DNA from: Robiginitalea marina
GTDB taxonomy: Bacteria > Bacteroidota > Bacteroidia > Flavobacteriales > Flavobacteriaceae
Length of the DNA stretch: 64,000 nt
Assembly (NCBI RefSeq): GCF_024006985.1
Contig: NZ_JAMXIB010000001.1
Location: 496,001 to 560,000 of the forward strand
Direction of reading: 5' to 3'
Below, piece after piece: positions 50,724 to 61,479 of this stretch (positions within the stretch are counted from its first letter, which is position 1; each line of letters starts with the position of its first letter). The notes beneath the pieces were generated by a model. The model was not told the origin of the DNA. It did no database searches and saw nothing but the letters and a program-made list of their open reading frames with translations. Both the position numbers and the translations under genes were made by a program.

Positions 50724-51554
50724 TTATTCTGAACTAATTTCGCCTTCGACCAGGCTGAGGATCTCAACAATACGTTTCCTCAGGATCAGGGACTGGATAT
50801 TTGCCCATTGATTGATGCTGTAACACCTAGACAAATGATCTTCCAGGTCCGGGTGGTCCAAAAGGGCATTGAAATCCTCTTTATGACGTGACGATCCAAT
50901 ATCGTCATCCGCATAAAGGAAGGTGCCTTTGTCCTGGTCAATGGAAAATTGCCCCAGGACGTTGGATTTAAAGGCCTTGTTCCTGAGGGTCCTGAACTGA
51001 TAGTGTTGTATCAGAAAGGGCATGTAGAGTTCATTGCGGTAATATTTCCAAATTTCCTCCTCTTCCATTACATCCCTGATATTGGAACTCCAGCGCGTAA
51101 GTGACTGTTTTAATTCGATGTTTTTGATCAACATCAATTCCCCGGAACTCGCCAGGTCATTCTCAATGGGGTCAAAGGTGGTATAAGGCAATGTCTTTGC
51201 GATGAGGAGGTCTATGCTATCCTTGTCCCTGCGGTTGGGATGGTCTATCAGTTCAAAAAACTGTTTGGCCGCCTCCATCATTTCGTTCCTCAAAGCAATC
51301 TTTTGATCCAATTGCTGCAAATTGCTGTTGAATTCGGACCGCAATTGTTTCAATAGCACCTGTTCCTGTTCGCGCTCTTTCCTGTATTCATTGATATTGT
51401 TGATATAGAGTGCAATCAGGATCCCGATAACCACAAGCAGGATTTCACCCATGGCGTAGAGGGCATACCTGCTGGCCCTGCCTTCCCTCCTGTCCTGGTA
51501 AGGCCGGTTGCCGCCAAGGAGTTTTTGGCGAATCCTCCGAAAGAATTGTATCAT
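50724..51554 (-). CDS. DUF6090 family membrane protein
   Basis: A 276-residue protein of the flavobacterial DUF6090 family. It starts MIQFFRRIRQKLLGGNRPYQ, has one transmembrane helix (about 34-52, YAMGEILLVVIGILIALYIN), then a coiled coil (about 53-90) and a helical domain to the end. The same short basic N-terminus and single helix are the marks of this family, whose function is unknown. The chosen ATG opens the family motif; the open frame to 51665 is not convincing. Confidence 0.85.
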   Translation of the reverse strand: MIQFFRRIRQKLLGGNRPYQDRREGRASRYALYAMGEILLVVIGILIALYINNINEYRKEREQEQVLLKQLRSEFNSNLQQLDQKIALRNEMMEAAKQFFELIDHPNRRDKDSIDLLIAKTLPYTTFDPIENDLASSGELMLIKNIELKQSLTRWSSNIRDVMEEEEIWKYYRNELYMPFLIQHYQFRTLRNKAFKSNVLGQFSIDQDKGTFLYADDDIGSSRHKEDFNALLDHPDLEDHLSRCYSINQWANIQSLILRKRIVEILSLVEGEISSE

Positions 51555-51679
51555 GTTCTCCCTGTTTATGGACGGGGTACCCTTAGGCCCCATCCTTAAA
51601 ATCCCCCCGGGAAGGTTTGGCCCTCCTTCTTCAAAAAGACGTTTGCCCCGAACCTGCATGGCCATTGCAGGCTACCCGT

Positions 51680-53224
51680 CTACCTTGTCAACGCCAGGGC
51701 TTTTTCCCTGATGATTTCCGCCACAGGCCTCCCCTGCAAATGGCTCTCCAGCCACGAAAGGATATCGAGGTAGAGGAAGGCCCGTTTCTCATAGGGGTGG
51801 TTTTCGTAGGGCTTCAGGCGCTCGTAAAGCTCCTGGAAAGCCGCTTTGAGGTCCTGCGGATAAATGGAGCCCATTTTCCTCAGGAATTTGATCATCTCCC
51901 GCTGCACGGCGTGGAGTTCATTCATTTTGAGGAGGAACTTGTAGGTGCTTTTCAACTGTACCTCAAGGTGGTAGTCCATCCCGGCCTCGTAGTGGGCCAC
52001 CAGGGAAAGCACCCGGGCAAAGCACATCAGGTCTTCCCTGACTTTGAGGGTCTTGTTGCGGATGATTTTATTGAGGTAGTGGATGCAGGCCTTGTGGTCG
52101 CCGATGCCAAAGTACAAACAGGCGATCTTGTAATAAAACAGCATCACATGGTGCTGGTCAATCCGGTCCCTGTGCTTGCCGATGCCGTACTCCACCACCT
52201 TCACCAGGTACAGGCCCTTTTCAAAGGTCCCCTCCATAAAGTGCAGGTTGAGCTTGTTGGCATTGATGTAGAGGAAAGACAGGGAAGCGACGTTATCGTT
52301 CTTCGGGAATTCCGCACGGGCGATCACCTGCTCCAGCTTTTCCAGGGTAGCGCGGAACTGGGAGCTGTATTTGACAAAAAAAAGGGATTCCAGGAGGTAA
52401 TTGTTCCCCTTGAGGAAAAATACCGGGTTCAGGTCGATCATTTCGGGGTTGTCGTAAAACAAATCCACCCACTTGCTGGAATACTTGTAGCATGAAAGGA
52501 AATCCTGCGTCAGGAAACTGTACCAGAGATAGGTTTTGTAAAGCCAAAGCTTTTCGCGAAACCCCAGGTCCTCCATCCGGTATTGCGGAAGGTTGCTTTC
52601 AAAAAAATCGGTCACCTTCCGGTAGTCGGCATCACTGCGGACATAGCCCATTTTCAGCATCATCCCATAGAGCTGCAGGGAAAGGTTGGAGAGCTTGCTC
52701 GCAGTGGCATTCAGTTCCGACAGCCAACGCGACTGATCGGACAACTCCCCTGCCCGGTCGGGCAGGCTCCTGGTGATGTACTGCGACTCAATAATCTTCT
52801 CAAGCTCCACGATTTCATAGGCAATGTTCTTTTCCTCGTTGGCAATGGCAGTGGCTTTTACCTTGTCAAGGATTTTTAGGCTCTGCCGGTAGAGCCCCTT
52901 CTGGTACAGGATAGTGGCGAAGTCGAGCTGTTCCCGGAGTTGTACCCTTATGTTCTGGTTCACGGGGTTCAGGCGCAGGCTGATCAGGATCTGCTTGTAC
53001 AAATGGGCCTTGAGGTTGGAAAGCTGCGATTTCTTCACAATCCCACTGGCCAGGATGGCTTCTTCATCATAGGCCCTCAGCTTGTCCAGCAAGTTGAACA
53101 GGGCCAGGAACTTGGCATCGGTATTGACCCCAAGACGCCCCACATAGAGTTTAAACTGCCTTTTCTCCGATTTGGAAAGCGATTTAACCAAAACAAACAA
53201 AGTGTCTTTCTGGGCACTTGTCAT
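51680..53224 (-). CDS. large helical-repeat protein, unknown function
   Basis: A 514-residue all-helical, soluble protein with no signal peptide or membrane helix. It starts MTSAQKDTLFVLVKSLSKSE and is rich in repeats resembling TPR pairs (LYQKGLYRQSLKILDKVKAT, YYKIACLYFGIGDHKACIHY). Probably a protein-binding scaffold; I do not recognise a named family, though similar proteins appear conserved in Flavobacteriia. It is divergent from leuA across a 147-base space with short inverted repeats. Confidence 0.75.
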   Translation of the reverse strand: MTSAQKDTLFVLVKSLSKSEKRQFKLYVGRLGVNTDAKFLALFNLLDKLRAYDEEAILASGIVKKSQLSNLKAHLYKQILISLRLNPVNQNIRVQLREQLDFATILYQKGLYRQSLKILDKVKATAIANEEKNIAYEIVELEKIIESQYITRSLPDRAGELSDQSRWLSELNATASKLSNLSLQLYGMMLKMGYVRSDADYRKVTDFFESNLPQYRMEDLGFREKLWLYKTYLWYSFLTQDFLSCYKYSSKWVDLFYDNPEMIDLNPVFFLKGNNYLLESLFFVKYSSQFRATLEKLEQVIARAEFPKNDNVASLSFLYINANKLNLHFMEGTFEKGLYLVKVVEYGIGKHRDRIDQHHVMLFYYKIACLYFGIGDHKACIHYLNKIIRNKTLKVREDLMCFARVLSLVAHYEAGMDYHLEVQLKSTYKFLLKMNELHAVQREMIKFLRKMGSIYPQDLKAAFQELYERLKPYENHPYEKRAFLYLDILSWLESHLQGRPVAEIIREKALALTR

Positions 53225-53250
53225 CGTAAAAAATACAATTTATATTGTTG

Positions 53251-53297
53251 ATTTACAACCATTTAAATAAAGGTTCCCGCGGGTTAACGTTGTAAAT
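53251..53297. promoter_or_regulatory. 9-bp inverted repeat pair in the leuA divergent region
   Basis: ATTTACAAC (53251-53259) and its exact complement GTTGTAAAT (53289-53297), 29 bases apart. Candidate operator for leuA, for the divergent gene, or both. Confidence 0.3.
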
Positions 53298-53371
53298 GGC
53301 CCCGACCGACCCCTTCCTATCCCAAAGGTCAGGTTACCTTCGTACAAGGTTTAAAAGTACGCAATTCTACA

Positions 53372-54544
53372 ATGAGCAAGGAGAAAGTTCAGATTTTTGA
53401 TACAACCCTGAGGGACGGGGAACAGGTGCCAGGCTGCAAGCTCGACACCGCCCAGAAACTGGTTATCGCCGAGCGCCTTGACCAGTTGGGGGTGGACGTG
53501 ATAGAGGCTGGCTTTCCCATTTCAAGCCCGGGAGATTTCCAGTCGGTCTCGGAAATTGCGAAAATCGTGGTCAATGCCACGGTCTGTGGCCTGACCCGCT
53601 CGGTGCAGAAAGACATCGAGGTGGCCGCCGAAGCGTTGAAACACGCTAAGCGGCCCAGGATTCACACGGGGATCGGCACCTCCGATTCCCATATCCAGCA
53701 CAAATTCAAAGCCACCCGGGAAGAAATACTGGAGCGGGCTGTGGCTGCGGTGAAATACGCAAAGCGCTTTGTGGAGGATGTGGAATTTTACGCGGAGGAC
53801 GCCGGACGAACCGACAACGAATACCTGGCCCGGGTCTGCGAGGCTGTGATCAAAGCCGGGGCCACCGTCCTGAATATCCCCGATACCACGGGGTATTGCC
53901 TGCCGGAGGAATACGGCGCCAAAATGAAATACCTGAAGGAGAATGTCAGGGGGATTGAGAAGGCCATCCTTTCCTGCCATTGCCACAACGACCTGGGGCT
54001 GGCCACGGCGAACTCCATTGCCGGGGTAATCAACGGGGCCCGGCAGATCGAATGCACCATCAACGGGATAGGCGAAAGGGCGGGGAATACCTCCCTGGAG
54101 GAAGTGGTGATGATCCTCCGCCAGCATCCGTACCTGAACCTGGATACAGGCATTAACAGCAAATTGCTCTACAGTACCAGCCAGATGGTCTCCCAGAAAA
54201 TGGGGATGCCCGTGCAGCCCAACAAGGCTATTGTGGGTTCCAATGCCTTTGCGCACAGCTCGGGGATCCACCAGGACGGGGTCATCAAAAACCGCGAGAC
54301 CTACGAAATCATCGACCCGGCAGAAGTGGGGGTCACCGAATCCTCCATCGTCCTTACGGCACGAAGCGGCAGGGCCGCACTGGCTTACCGGGCCAAAAAA
54401 GTAGGCTATGAGCTGACCAAGGTACAGCTGGACGCCGTGTACGAACAATTCCTGAAATTTGCCGACTGCAAAAAAGAAATCCTTGACCAGGACATCCACC
54501 AGATTGTGGAAGCCTCGGCCATCAACATCGAAAGCATCGCCTGA
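53372..54544 (+). CDS. leuA: 2-isopropylmalate synthase
   Basis: Condenses acetyl-CoA with 2-oxoisovalerate at the head of leucine synthesis. Motifs of the DRE-TIM family: [33 protein letters not shown] and [16 protein letters not shown], and [15 protein letters not shown]. At 390 residues it has the catalytic barrel and linker but no C-terminal leucine-sensing domain of the 500-residue forms, as common in Bacteroidetes. leuB overlaps its stop codon by 1 base. Confidence 0.92.
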   Translation: MSKEKVQIFDTTLRDGEQVPGCKLDTAQKLVIAERLDQLGVDVIEAGFPISSPGDFQSVSEIAKIVVNATVCGLTRSVQKDIEVAAEALKHAKRPRIHTGIGTSDSHIQHKFKATREEILERAVAAVKYAKRFVEDVEFYAEDAGRTDNEYLARVCEAVIKAGATVLNIPDTTGYCLPEEYGAKMKYLKENVRGIEKAILSCHCHNDLGLATANSIAGVINGARQIECTINGIGERAGNTSLEEVVMILRQHPYLNLDTGINSKLLYSTSQMVSQKMGMPVQPNKAIVGSNAFAHSSGIHQDGVIKNRETYEIIDPAEVGVTESSIVLTARSGRAALAYRAKKVGYELTKVQLDAVYEQFLKFADCKKEILDQDIHQIVEASAINIESIA

Positions 54545-55662
54545 TGAAACTTAAAATTGCTTTGCTCCCGGGTGACGGGATAGGACCCGAAGTCACAGCC
54601 CAGGCGGTTTCCTGCCTGCAGGCCGTAGAGGAGACTTTCGGGCACGAATTTATTTTTGCCAGTGCCTCCGTTGGGGCTGTGGCCATAGCGGAAACCGGGG
54701 ACCCGCTCCCCGAAGACACCCTGGCCCTTTGCAAACGCTCTGACGCCGTACTGTTCGGGGCCATCGGGGACCCGAAGTTTGACAATAACCCGGACTCCAA
54801 GGTCCGCCCTGAACAGGGGTTGTTAAAACTGAGGAAAGAACTGGGGCTCTTCAGCAACATCAGGCCGGTAAAGGTCTTCCCTACCCTCATCGGGAACTCT
54901 CCCCTTCGCCGGGAGATCGTTGAGCATACCGACTTTGTCATCTACCGGGAACTTACCGGGGGCATTTACTTCGGGGAGAAAACCCTGAGCCCGGATGGCA
55001 CCTCGGCCTCGGACCTCTGCCTCTATACGGAGGATGAAATCAGCCGGATAGCCCACCTGGCCTTCAAAGCGGCCAAAAACCGCAGGAAGAAACTCACTTT
55101 GGTAGACAAGGCCAATGTCCTCGAATCTTCGCGCCTGTGGCGCAGGGTGGTTACCAAAATTGCGGAAAGCTACCCGGAGGTGGCCTTAAATACCCTGTTT
55201 GTGGATAACGCTGCCATGCAACTGATCCTGAACCCGGGGCAGTTCGATGTCATCCTTACGGAAAACATGTTCGGGGACATCCTTTCCGATGAAGGGAGCG
55301 TCATCGGCGGGTCGATCGGACTGCTTCCCTCGGCCTCCGTGGGCGAACGCTATTCGATGTTCGAACCAATCCACGGTTCGTATCCGCAGGCTACGGGCAA
55401 AAATATCGCCAACCCCCTTGCCAGCATCCTTTCGGCCGCCATGCTGCTGGAACATTTCGGGCTCAGGGAAGAAGCCGATGCTGTATCCAAGGCCGTGGAC
55501 CGGTCGCTCAGGGAAGGGATCGTTACCCCCGACCTGGACCCGAAGTCCAAATACGGGACGGATGACGTGGGCCACTTCGTTGCGACCCATATCGCAGACG
55601 GCGAGGATTATCGCGGACTGAACAAGGAAAATATCGGTTTGGGCAAATCGACCATCATTTGA
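54544..55662 (+). CDS. leuB: 3-isopropylmalate dehydrogenase
   Basis: Oxidises and decarboxylates 3-isopropylmalate with NAD in leucine synthesis. At 372 residues it is normal. Motifs: LPGDGIGPEVTAQAVSCLQA, the family signature NMFGDILSDEGSVIGGSIGL and EPIHGSYPQATGKNIANPLA. Its ATG shares a base with the leuA stop (TGATG), so translation is coupled. leuC and leuD, which normally accompany these genes, are not in the window. A hairpin terminator follows. Confidence 0.95.
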   Translation: MKLKIALLPGDGIGPEVTAQAVSCLQAVEETFGHEFIFASASVGAVAIAETGDPLPEDTLALCKRSDAVLFGAIGDPKFDNNPDSKVRPEQGLLKLRKELGLFSNIRPVKVFPTLIGNSPLRREIVEHTDFVIYRELTGGIYFGEKTLSPDGTSASDLCLYTEDEISRIAHLAFKAAKNRRKKLTLVDKANVLESSRLWRRVVTKIAESYPEVALNTLFVDNAAMQLILNPGQFDVILTENMFGDILSDEGSVIGGSIGLLPSASVGERYSMFEPIHGSYPQATGKNIANPLASILSAAMLLEHFGLREEADAVSKAVDRSLREGIVTPDLDPKSKYGTDDVGHFVATHIADGEDYRGLNKENIGLGKSTII

Positions 55663-55684
55663 TTCCCGATTTTGAAATGACTGC

Positions 55685-55712
55685 AAAAACCTCCGGACCC
55701 CGGGGGTTTTTT
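55685..55712 (+). terminator. terminator of leuA-leuB
   Basis: AAAACCTCCGG-ACC-CCGGGGGTTTT, an 11-pair stem (one G-U) followed by TT, 22 bases after the leuB stop. Confidence 0.8.
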
Positions 55713-55760
55713 GGTTAGGCCATTCTGGCCGGGGACTATGGAAATCTTGGGACATTATGT

Positions 55761-55768
55761 TATCTTTG
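55761..55768 (+). promoter_or_regulatory. -7 box of pheT
   Basis: TATCTTTG, a perfect TAnnTTTG, 18 bases before the pheT ATG. The -33 element is not clear. Confidence 0.45.
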
Positions 55769-55786
55769 AGCGCTTAAAGGGGCAGC

Positions 55787-58207
55787 ATGAATATTTCCTA
55801 TAACTGGTTGAAACAATTCCTGGAAATTGACTGGGAGCCCGCCAAAACCGCAGAACTCCTGACCGACCTTGGCCTCGAAGTGGAGGGCATTTCCCGGTTT
55901 GAGTCGGTAAAAGGGGGGCTTAACGGCGTCGTGGTAGGCGAAGTACTGGAGGTAAAGAAACACCCCAATGCCGACAAACTGAAGGTTTGCTCTGTAGCTA
56001 TCGGCCTTTCGGAACCGGTGTCCATTGTTTGCGGCGCGCCGAACGTGGCCAAAGGCCAAAAAGTTCCCGTGGCGACCATAGGGACAACCCTGTACGATTC
56101 CGCGGGGAAACCCTGGAAAATAAAAAAAGGGAAGATCCGCGGGGAGGAAAGCCACGGCATGATCTGTGCAGAGGATGAAATCGGCCTGGGAGAAAGCCAC
56201 GCCGGCATCATGGTGCTGGAAACCGAGGCACCGAACGGAACGCCCCTGAATGCCCTCTTTAACGTGGAAGACGACCAGGTCTTCGAGATCGGGCTCACCC
56301 CGAACCGGTCCGATGCCATGAGCCATTTCGGCGTGGCCCGTGACCTCAGGGCGGGGTTGAAGCAGTTGAAGATAAACAAGGAACTGCGAACCCCTTCGGT
56401 GAGTTCTTTCAACGTCAACAACCGTTCCCTGCGGATCGAGGTATCGGTGGAAGACCACCAGCTTGCCCCGCGGTATTGCGGGATCACCCTGACCAACCTG
56501 ATCGTACAACCTTCCCCTGACTGGCTCAAAAACCGGTTGAGGGCCATAGGGCTGAACCCCATAAACAACGTGGTGGATGCCACCAATTACGTGATGCACG
56601 AGTTGGGGCAACCCCTTCATGCCTTCGATGCCAACCGCATTTTCGGAAAAAAGGTGATCGTTAAGACCGTGGAAGCGGGAACGCCGTTCATGACCCTCGA
56701 CGGAGAAGAGCGAATCCTCCACGAGGAAGACCTCATGATCTGCGATGGCGAAAAACCCATGTGCATTGCCGGGGTTTTCGGGGGCATCAATACGGGGGTT
56801 ACCGAAGACACCCGGTCAATTTTCCTGGAAAGTGCTTATTTCGACCCGATTTCGATCCGAAAGACCGCCAGGCGGCACGGCCTGAGCACAGACGCCTCCT
56901 TCCGGTTCGAAAGGGGGGTGGACATCAATAATGTGGAATATGCCCTGATACGGGCGGCCATCCTGATCCGGGAGCTTACGGGGGGGGACATCAGTTCAGA
57001 TGTCACCGACCTGTACCCCGTTAAAAGGGAAGATTTCCAGGTCTTCCTGACCTTCGAAAAAATCGATTCCCTGATCGGGTATCAAATCCCAAGGGATTCC
57101 ATCAAATCCATCCTGGCTTCCCTGGATATCCAGGTGAAAAGCGTTACGGAGTCTGGCCTCGGCCTGATTATCCCGTTCTATCGCTCCGACGTAAGGCGGG
57201 AGGTAGACGTGATTGAGGAAATCCTGAGGGTATACGGATACAACAACATCCCCAATAAGGAAAAGCTTACGGCCTCCATTTTGCCCCCTCCCCCCGTGGA
57301 GCCCCACCGGGTTGAGGAAGTCGCAGGAAGCCTGCTGACCTCCAACGGGTTCTTTGAAATCCTCGGGAACAGCCTTACCAACCCCGACCATCAGAGGGCC
57401 CTCTCCGGGGCGGAGTTGCAGGTTACCCTGCTGAACCCGCTCAGCAAGGAGTTATCGGCCCTTCGGATGGACCTTTTGTTCAGTGGGTTGGAAACGGTCC
57501 GTCATAACCTGAACCGAAGGCAGCCGGACCAAAAACTCTTCGAATTTGGGAAGGTTTACCACCGTGGGGCGGATGCGTTCCGTGAAGAAGAAAGGCTTTC
57601 CCTTTTGCTCACCGGAAAAAAGCACGCAGACCACTGGACCGGTACAGGGGAAGACCTGGGGTTTTTCCACTTAAAAGGAGTTATCTGCCAACTTTTCGAC
57701 CGGGTGGGCATGGGCCCCTACCAGGAGGAACCGCTGGCGGACATGAGGTTTGGGGAAGGGCTTAAGGCAGTGCGCGAAGGCCGGACCCTTGCAGACTTCG
57801 GGCTGGTCCACCCGGGGATCCTGCGCGAGATGGATATCAGGCAGCCGGTTTTTTATGCTGATATCCGATGGATGGAGCTGGTAAATGCCGCTGCTGACCG
57901 CAGCTTTCTGTATCGTGAAATCCCAAAGTTCCCGGAAGTGAAGCGCGATTTTGCCCTCCTGCTGGATCAGCACGTGACGTTTGCCCAACTCCACCATCTG
58001 GCTTTTGCCGAGGAGCGGAAATTGTTGCAAAAAGTCCAGCTTTTCGATGTGTATACCGGGGATAAACTCCCCCCTGGGAAAAAGTCCTACGCCGTGAGCT
58101 TCACCCTGCAGGACCCCGGGAAAACGCTTACCGATAAAGGCATTGATGCGGTGATGCAGCGCTTGCGGGTCCGGTTCGAGAAAGACCTGGGCGCAGAGCT
58201 TCGTTAA
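55787..58207 (+). CDS. pheT: phenylalanyl-tRNA synthetase beta chain
   Basis: Forms the alpha2-beta2 enzyme that charges tRNA-Phe. At 806 residues it is full length: B1 domain starting MNISYNWLKQFLEIDWEPAK, tRNA-binding OB domain with KHPNADKLKVCSVAIG and VCGAPNVAKGQKVPVATIG, B3/B4 editing region (LTPNRSDAMSHFGVARDLRA), B5 (LLPVKRE-type segment near 405) and the C-terminal anticodon-binding domain (FPEVKRDFALLLDQHVTFAQ). pheS is not adjacent, a common split in Bacteroidetes. Its last 4 bases overlap the end of the convergent fasciclin gene. Confidence 0.96.
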   Translation: MNISYNWLKQFLEIDWEPAKTAELLTDLGLEVEGISRFESVKGGLNGVVVGEVLEVKKHPNADKLKVCSVAIGLSEPVSIVCGAPNVAKGQKVPVATIGTTLYDSAGKPWKIKKGKIRGEESHGMICAEDEIGLGESHAGIMVLETEAPNGTPLNALFNVEDDQVFEIGLTPNRSDAMSHFGVARDLRAGLKQLKINKELRTPSVSSFNVNNRSLRIEVSVEDHQLAPRYCGITLTNLIVQPSPDWLKNRLRAIGLNPINNVVDATNYVMHELGQPLHAFDANRIFGKKVIVKTVEAGTPFMTLDGEERILHEEDLMICDGEKPMCIAGVFGGINTGVTEDTRSIFLESAYFDPISIRKTARRHGLSTDASFRFERGVDINNVEYALIRAAILIRELTGGDISSDVTDLYPVKREDFQVFLTFEKIDSLIGYQIPRDSIKSILASLDIQVKSVTESGLGLIIPFYRSDVRREVDVIEEILRVYGYNNIPNKEKLTASILPPPPVEPHRVEEVAGSLLTSNGFFEILGNSLTNPDHQRALSGAELQVTLLNPLSKELSALRMDLLFSGLETVRHNLNRRQPDQKLFEFGKVYHRGADAFREEERLSLLLTGKKHADHWTGTGEDLGFFHLKGVICQLFDRVGMGPYQEEPLADMRFGEGLKAVREGRTLADFGLVHPGILREMDIRQPVFYADIRWMELVNAAADRSFLYREIPKFPEVKRDFALLLDQHVTFAQLHHLAFAEERKLLQKVQLFDVYTGDKLPPGKKSYAVSFTLQDPGKTLTDKGIDAVMQRLRVRFEKDLGAELR

Positions 58208-58731
58208 CGCGGCCGCGATTCGGGCGATACCACCGCGTCTATTTCATGTAATACCAGGTTCTCCACGGTGCGGTCTGCATGCACGATTCGGGCCTGTGCT
58301 CCGCTACAATCCGTCAGGACTATATCGGAACCTTCAAGGGATGCGAGCAGGGGTTCCCCCTGCACGGTGGTGAACAGGGCGGTACCGCTTCCACGGGAGA
58401 GGGCCCTGAGGATCCGGGAAGCCGTAAGCTCCCCCGCCACGATATGGTACCCTACAAGGCTTTTCAGTTGCCCGCGGTTCTCCGGGTCCATGAGGTGGGC
58501 GGACCCGGAACCTTCGAGTTTGAGGAAAGCCGTATCGGAAGGCGCAAAGACGGTAAAGGGCCCGCTGACTTCCAATACCTGCTTAAATTCAGAAAGGGCG
58601 ATGGCTTTTGACAGGGTTTCATAGGGCCCCGGGATCGGCATCAATGACCCTTCCTCAGCAACCACCTGTCCCCTGAGTGTGGGGGCAGAGGCAGAGAGGC
58701 CAAGGCAAAGGATTAGTAGTCTAAGGCGCAT
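58204..58731 (-). CDS. exported fasciclin (FAS1) domain protein
   Basis: A 175-residue protein with signal peptide MRLRLLILCLGLSASAPTLR and one FAS1 domain. The two conserved boxes are GPFTVFAPSDTAFLKL and ENLVLHEIDAVVSP, with the central YHIVAG between them. FAS1 proteins are usually surface or adhesion proteins. It converges on pheT with a 4-base overlap (the stops share TTAA). Confidence 0.85.
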   Translation of the reverse strand: MRLRLLILCLGLSASAPTLRGQVVAEEGSLMPIPGPYETLSKAIALSEFKQVLEVSGPFTVFAPSDTAFLKLEGSGSAHLMDPENRGQLKSLVGYHIVAGELTASRILRALSRGSGTALFTTVQGEPLLASLEGSDIVLTDCSGAQARIVHADRTVENLVLHEIDAVVSPESRPR

Positions 58732-58934
58732 AAGGAGGTGGAATTACCGGTTGCCCGCCTTCTCGACAAAATGTCGAAAAAGCCCGATAAGATACCGTTT
58801 TATGACAATCCTCAGGAAATCCTCAGACGCACACCTTATTTTTTTAACAATACTTTAACAATCAAGCGGTCGTTGATGGGCTTTGCATGATGCCTGTCAT
58901 TCGTTAATTTTGAGCAATTGCTAAAGAAAAGGAA

Positions 58935-59621
58935 ATGATCAACAGGACCAATATCGCAAAAGAACTTCAGAGAGTGCGTGAAACCGCGCTGGCTGAGGTA
59001 TCGTTGGACCAGTGGCTGGAAGCCCTGTTAAATCCCCATCCCGGGTCGGGTGGCCCCTTGCCCGTAAACCAGTTCGAATTCGACCTGCTCGACACTTCGC
59101 GGATATACCACCTCGATCAGATCCGTAAAATCTGCATCGATTACAGGCTTCGATTCCTGGACCTTGCATATTTCAAACCTGAGGTGCCTGAAGAAGCCCG
59201 CAAGGCGGTTTCCGAATTGGAAAGGACACACCAGACGCAGTTGGAGGGGCTGAAAATCATTGCCCCCTCCCGGCTTTTCAAACTGGAGGATAAAGATGAC
59301 CCCCTCCTTTTTGCCCCCATGGGGAACGGGTATTTTTACCTTATCCACCAATGGGGCAACGACCTGCACCCCTTAAGAAGATGGATGGTTTGGCCATTTA
59401 AAAGCCTGGTGAACCTCACCCTGCTCGTGGTGGTTCTCAGCTATTTTCTGACCCTGCTGGTTCCGGAAGGCCTTTTTTCCAGGAGCAACAGTTCGGCTGA
59501 ATTCTGGATCATCTTCTTCTTTATGTTTAAATCCCTGGCAGCAGTAACTATTTTCTACGGCTTTGCCCTGGGCAAGAATTTCAACCCCGCCATCTGGAAT
59601 AGCAAGTATTTTAATGCCTGA
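58935..59621 (+). CDS. membrane protein of unknown function
   Basis: A 228-residue protein. The N-terminal two-thirds (1-150) is soluble and mixed, with VNQFEFDLLDTSRIYHLDQI, LRFLDLAYFK and FKLEDKDDPLLFAPMGNGYF; two transmembrane helices follow (about 158-175, LVNLTLLVVVLSYFLTLLV, and 188-210, FWIIFFFMFKSLAAVTIFYG). No family recognised; similar proteins seem to be conserved in Flavobacteriia. The gene is divergent from the fasciclin gene and convergent with the ABC-F gene. Confidence 0.78.
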   Translation: MINRTNIAKELQRVRETALAEVSLDQWLEALLNPHPGSGGPLPVNQFEFDLLDTSRIYHLDQIRKICIDYRLRFLDLAYFKPEVPEEARKAVSELERTHQTQLEGLKIIAPSRLFKLEDKDDPLLFAPMGNGYFYLIHQWGNDLHPLRRWMVWPFKSLVNLTLLVVVLSYFLTLLVPEGLFSRSNSSAEFWIIFFFMFKSLAAVTIFYGFALGKNFNPAIWNSKYFNA

Positions 59622-59676
59622 TCAGGTTCCCGCTCCCGGGGACGGCAGCCGGTTTGCCTGGTTGCCCCTGCGTGCT

Positions 59677-61430
<1,754 letters not shown>

Positions 61431-61446
61431 GGAATAGGGCTTTGTT

Positions 61447-61454
61447 TAGATTTG
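61447..61454 (+). promoter_or_regulatory. -7 box of the thioredoxin-fold lipoprotein gene
   Basis: TAGATTTG, a perfect TAnnTTTG, 25 bases before the ATG at 61480 and 10 before the ATG at 61465. Confidence 0.45.
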
Positions 61455-61479
61455 TCCTGATCCGATGCCGAAAGACTTT

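Noticed and set aside
58733-58741. AAGGAGGTG on the plus strand as a ribosome-binding site
   Set aside because: No start codon opens a frame of useful length after it; it is the complement of the sequence before the fasciclin start.
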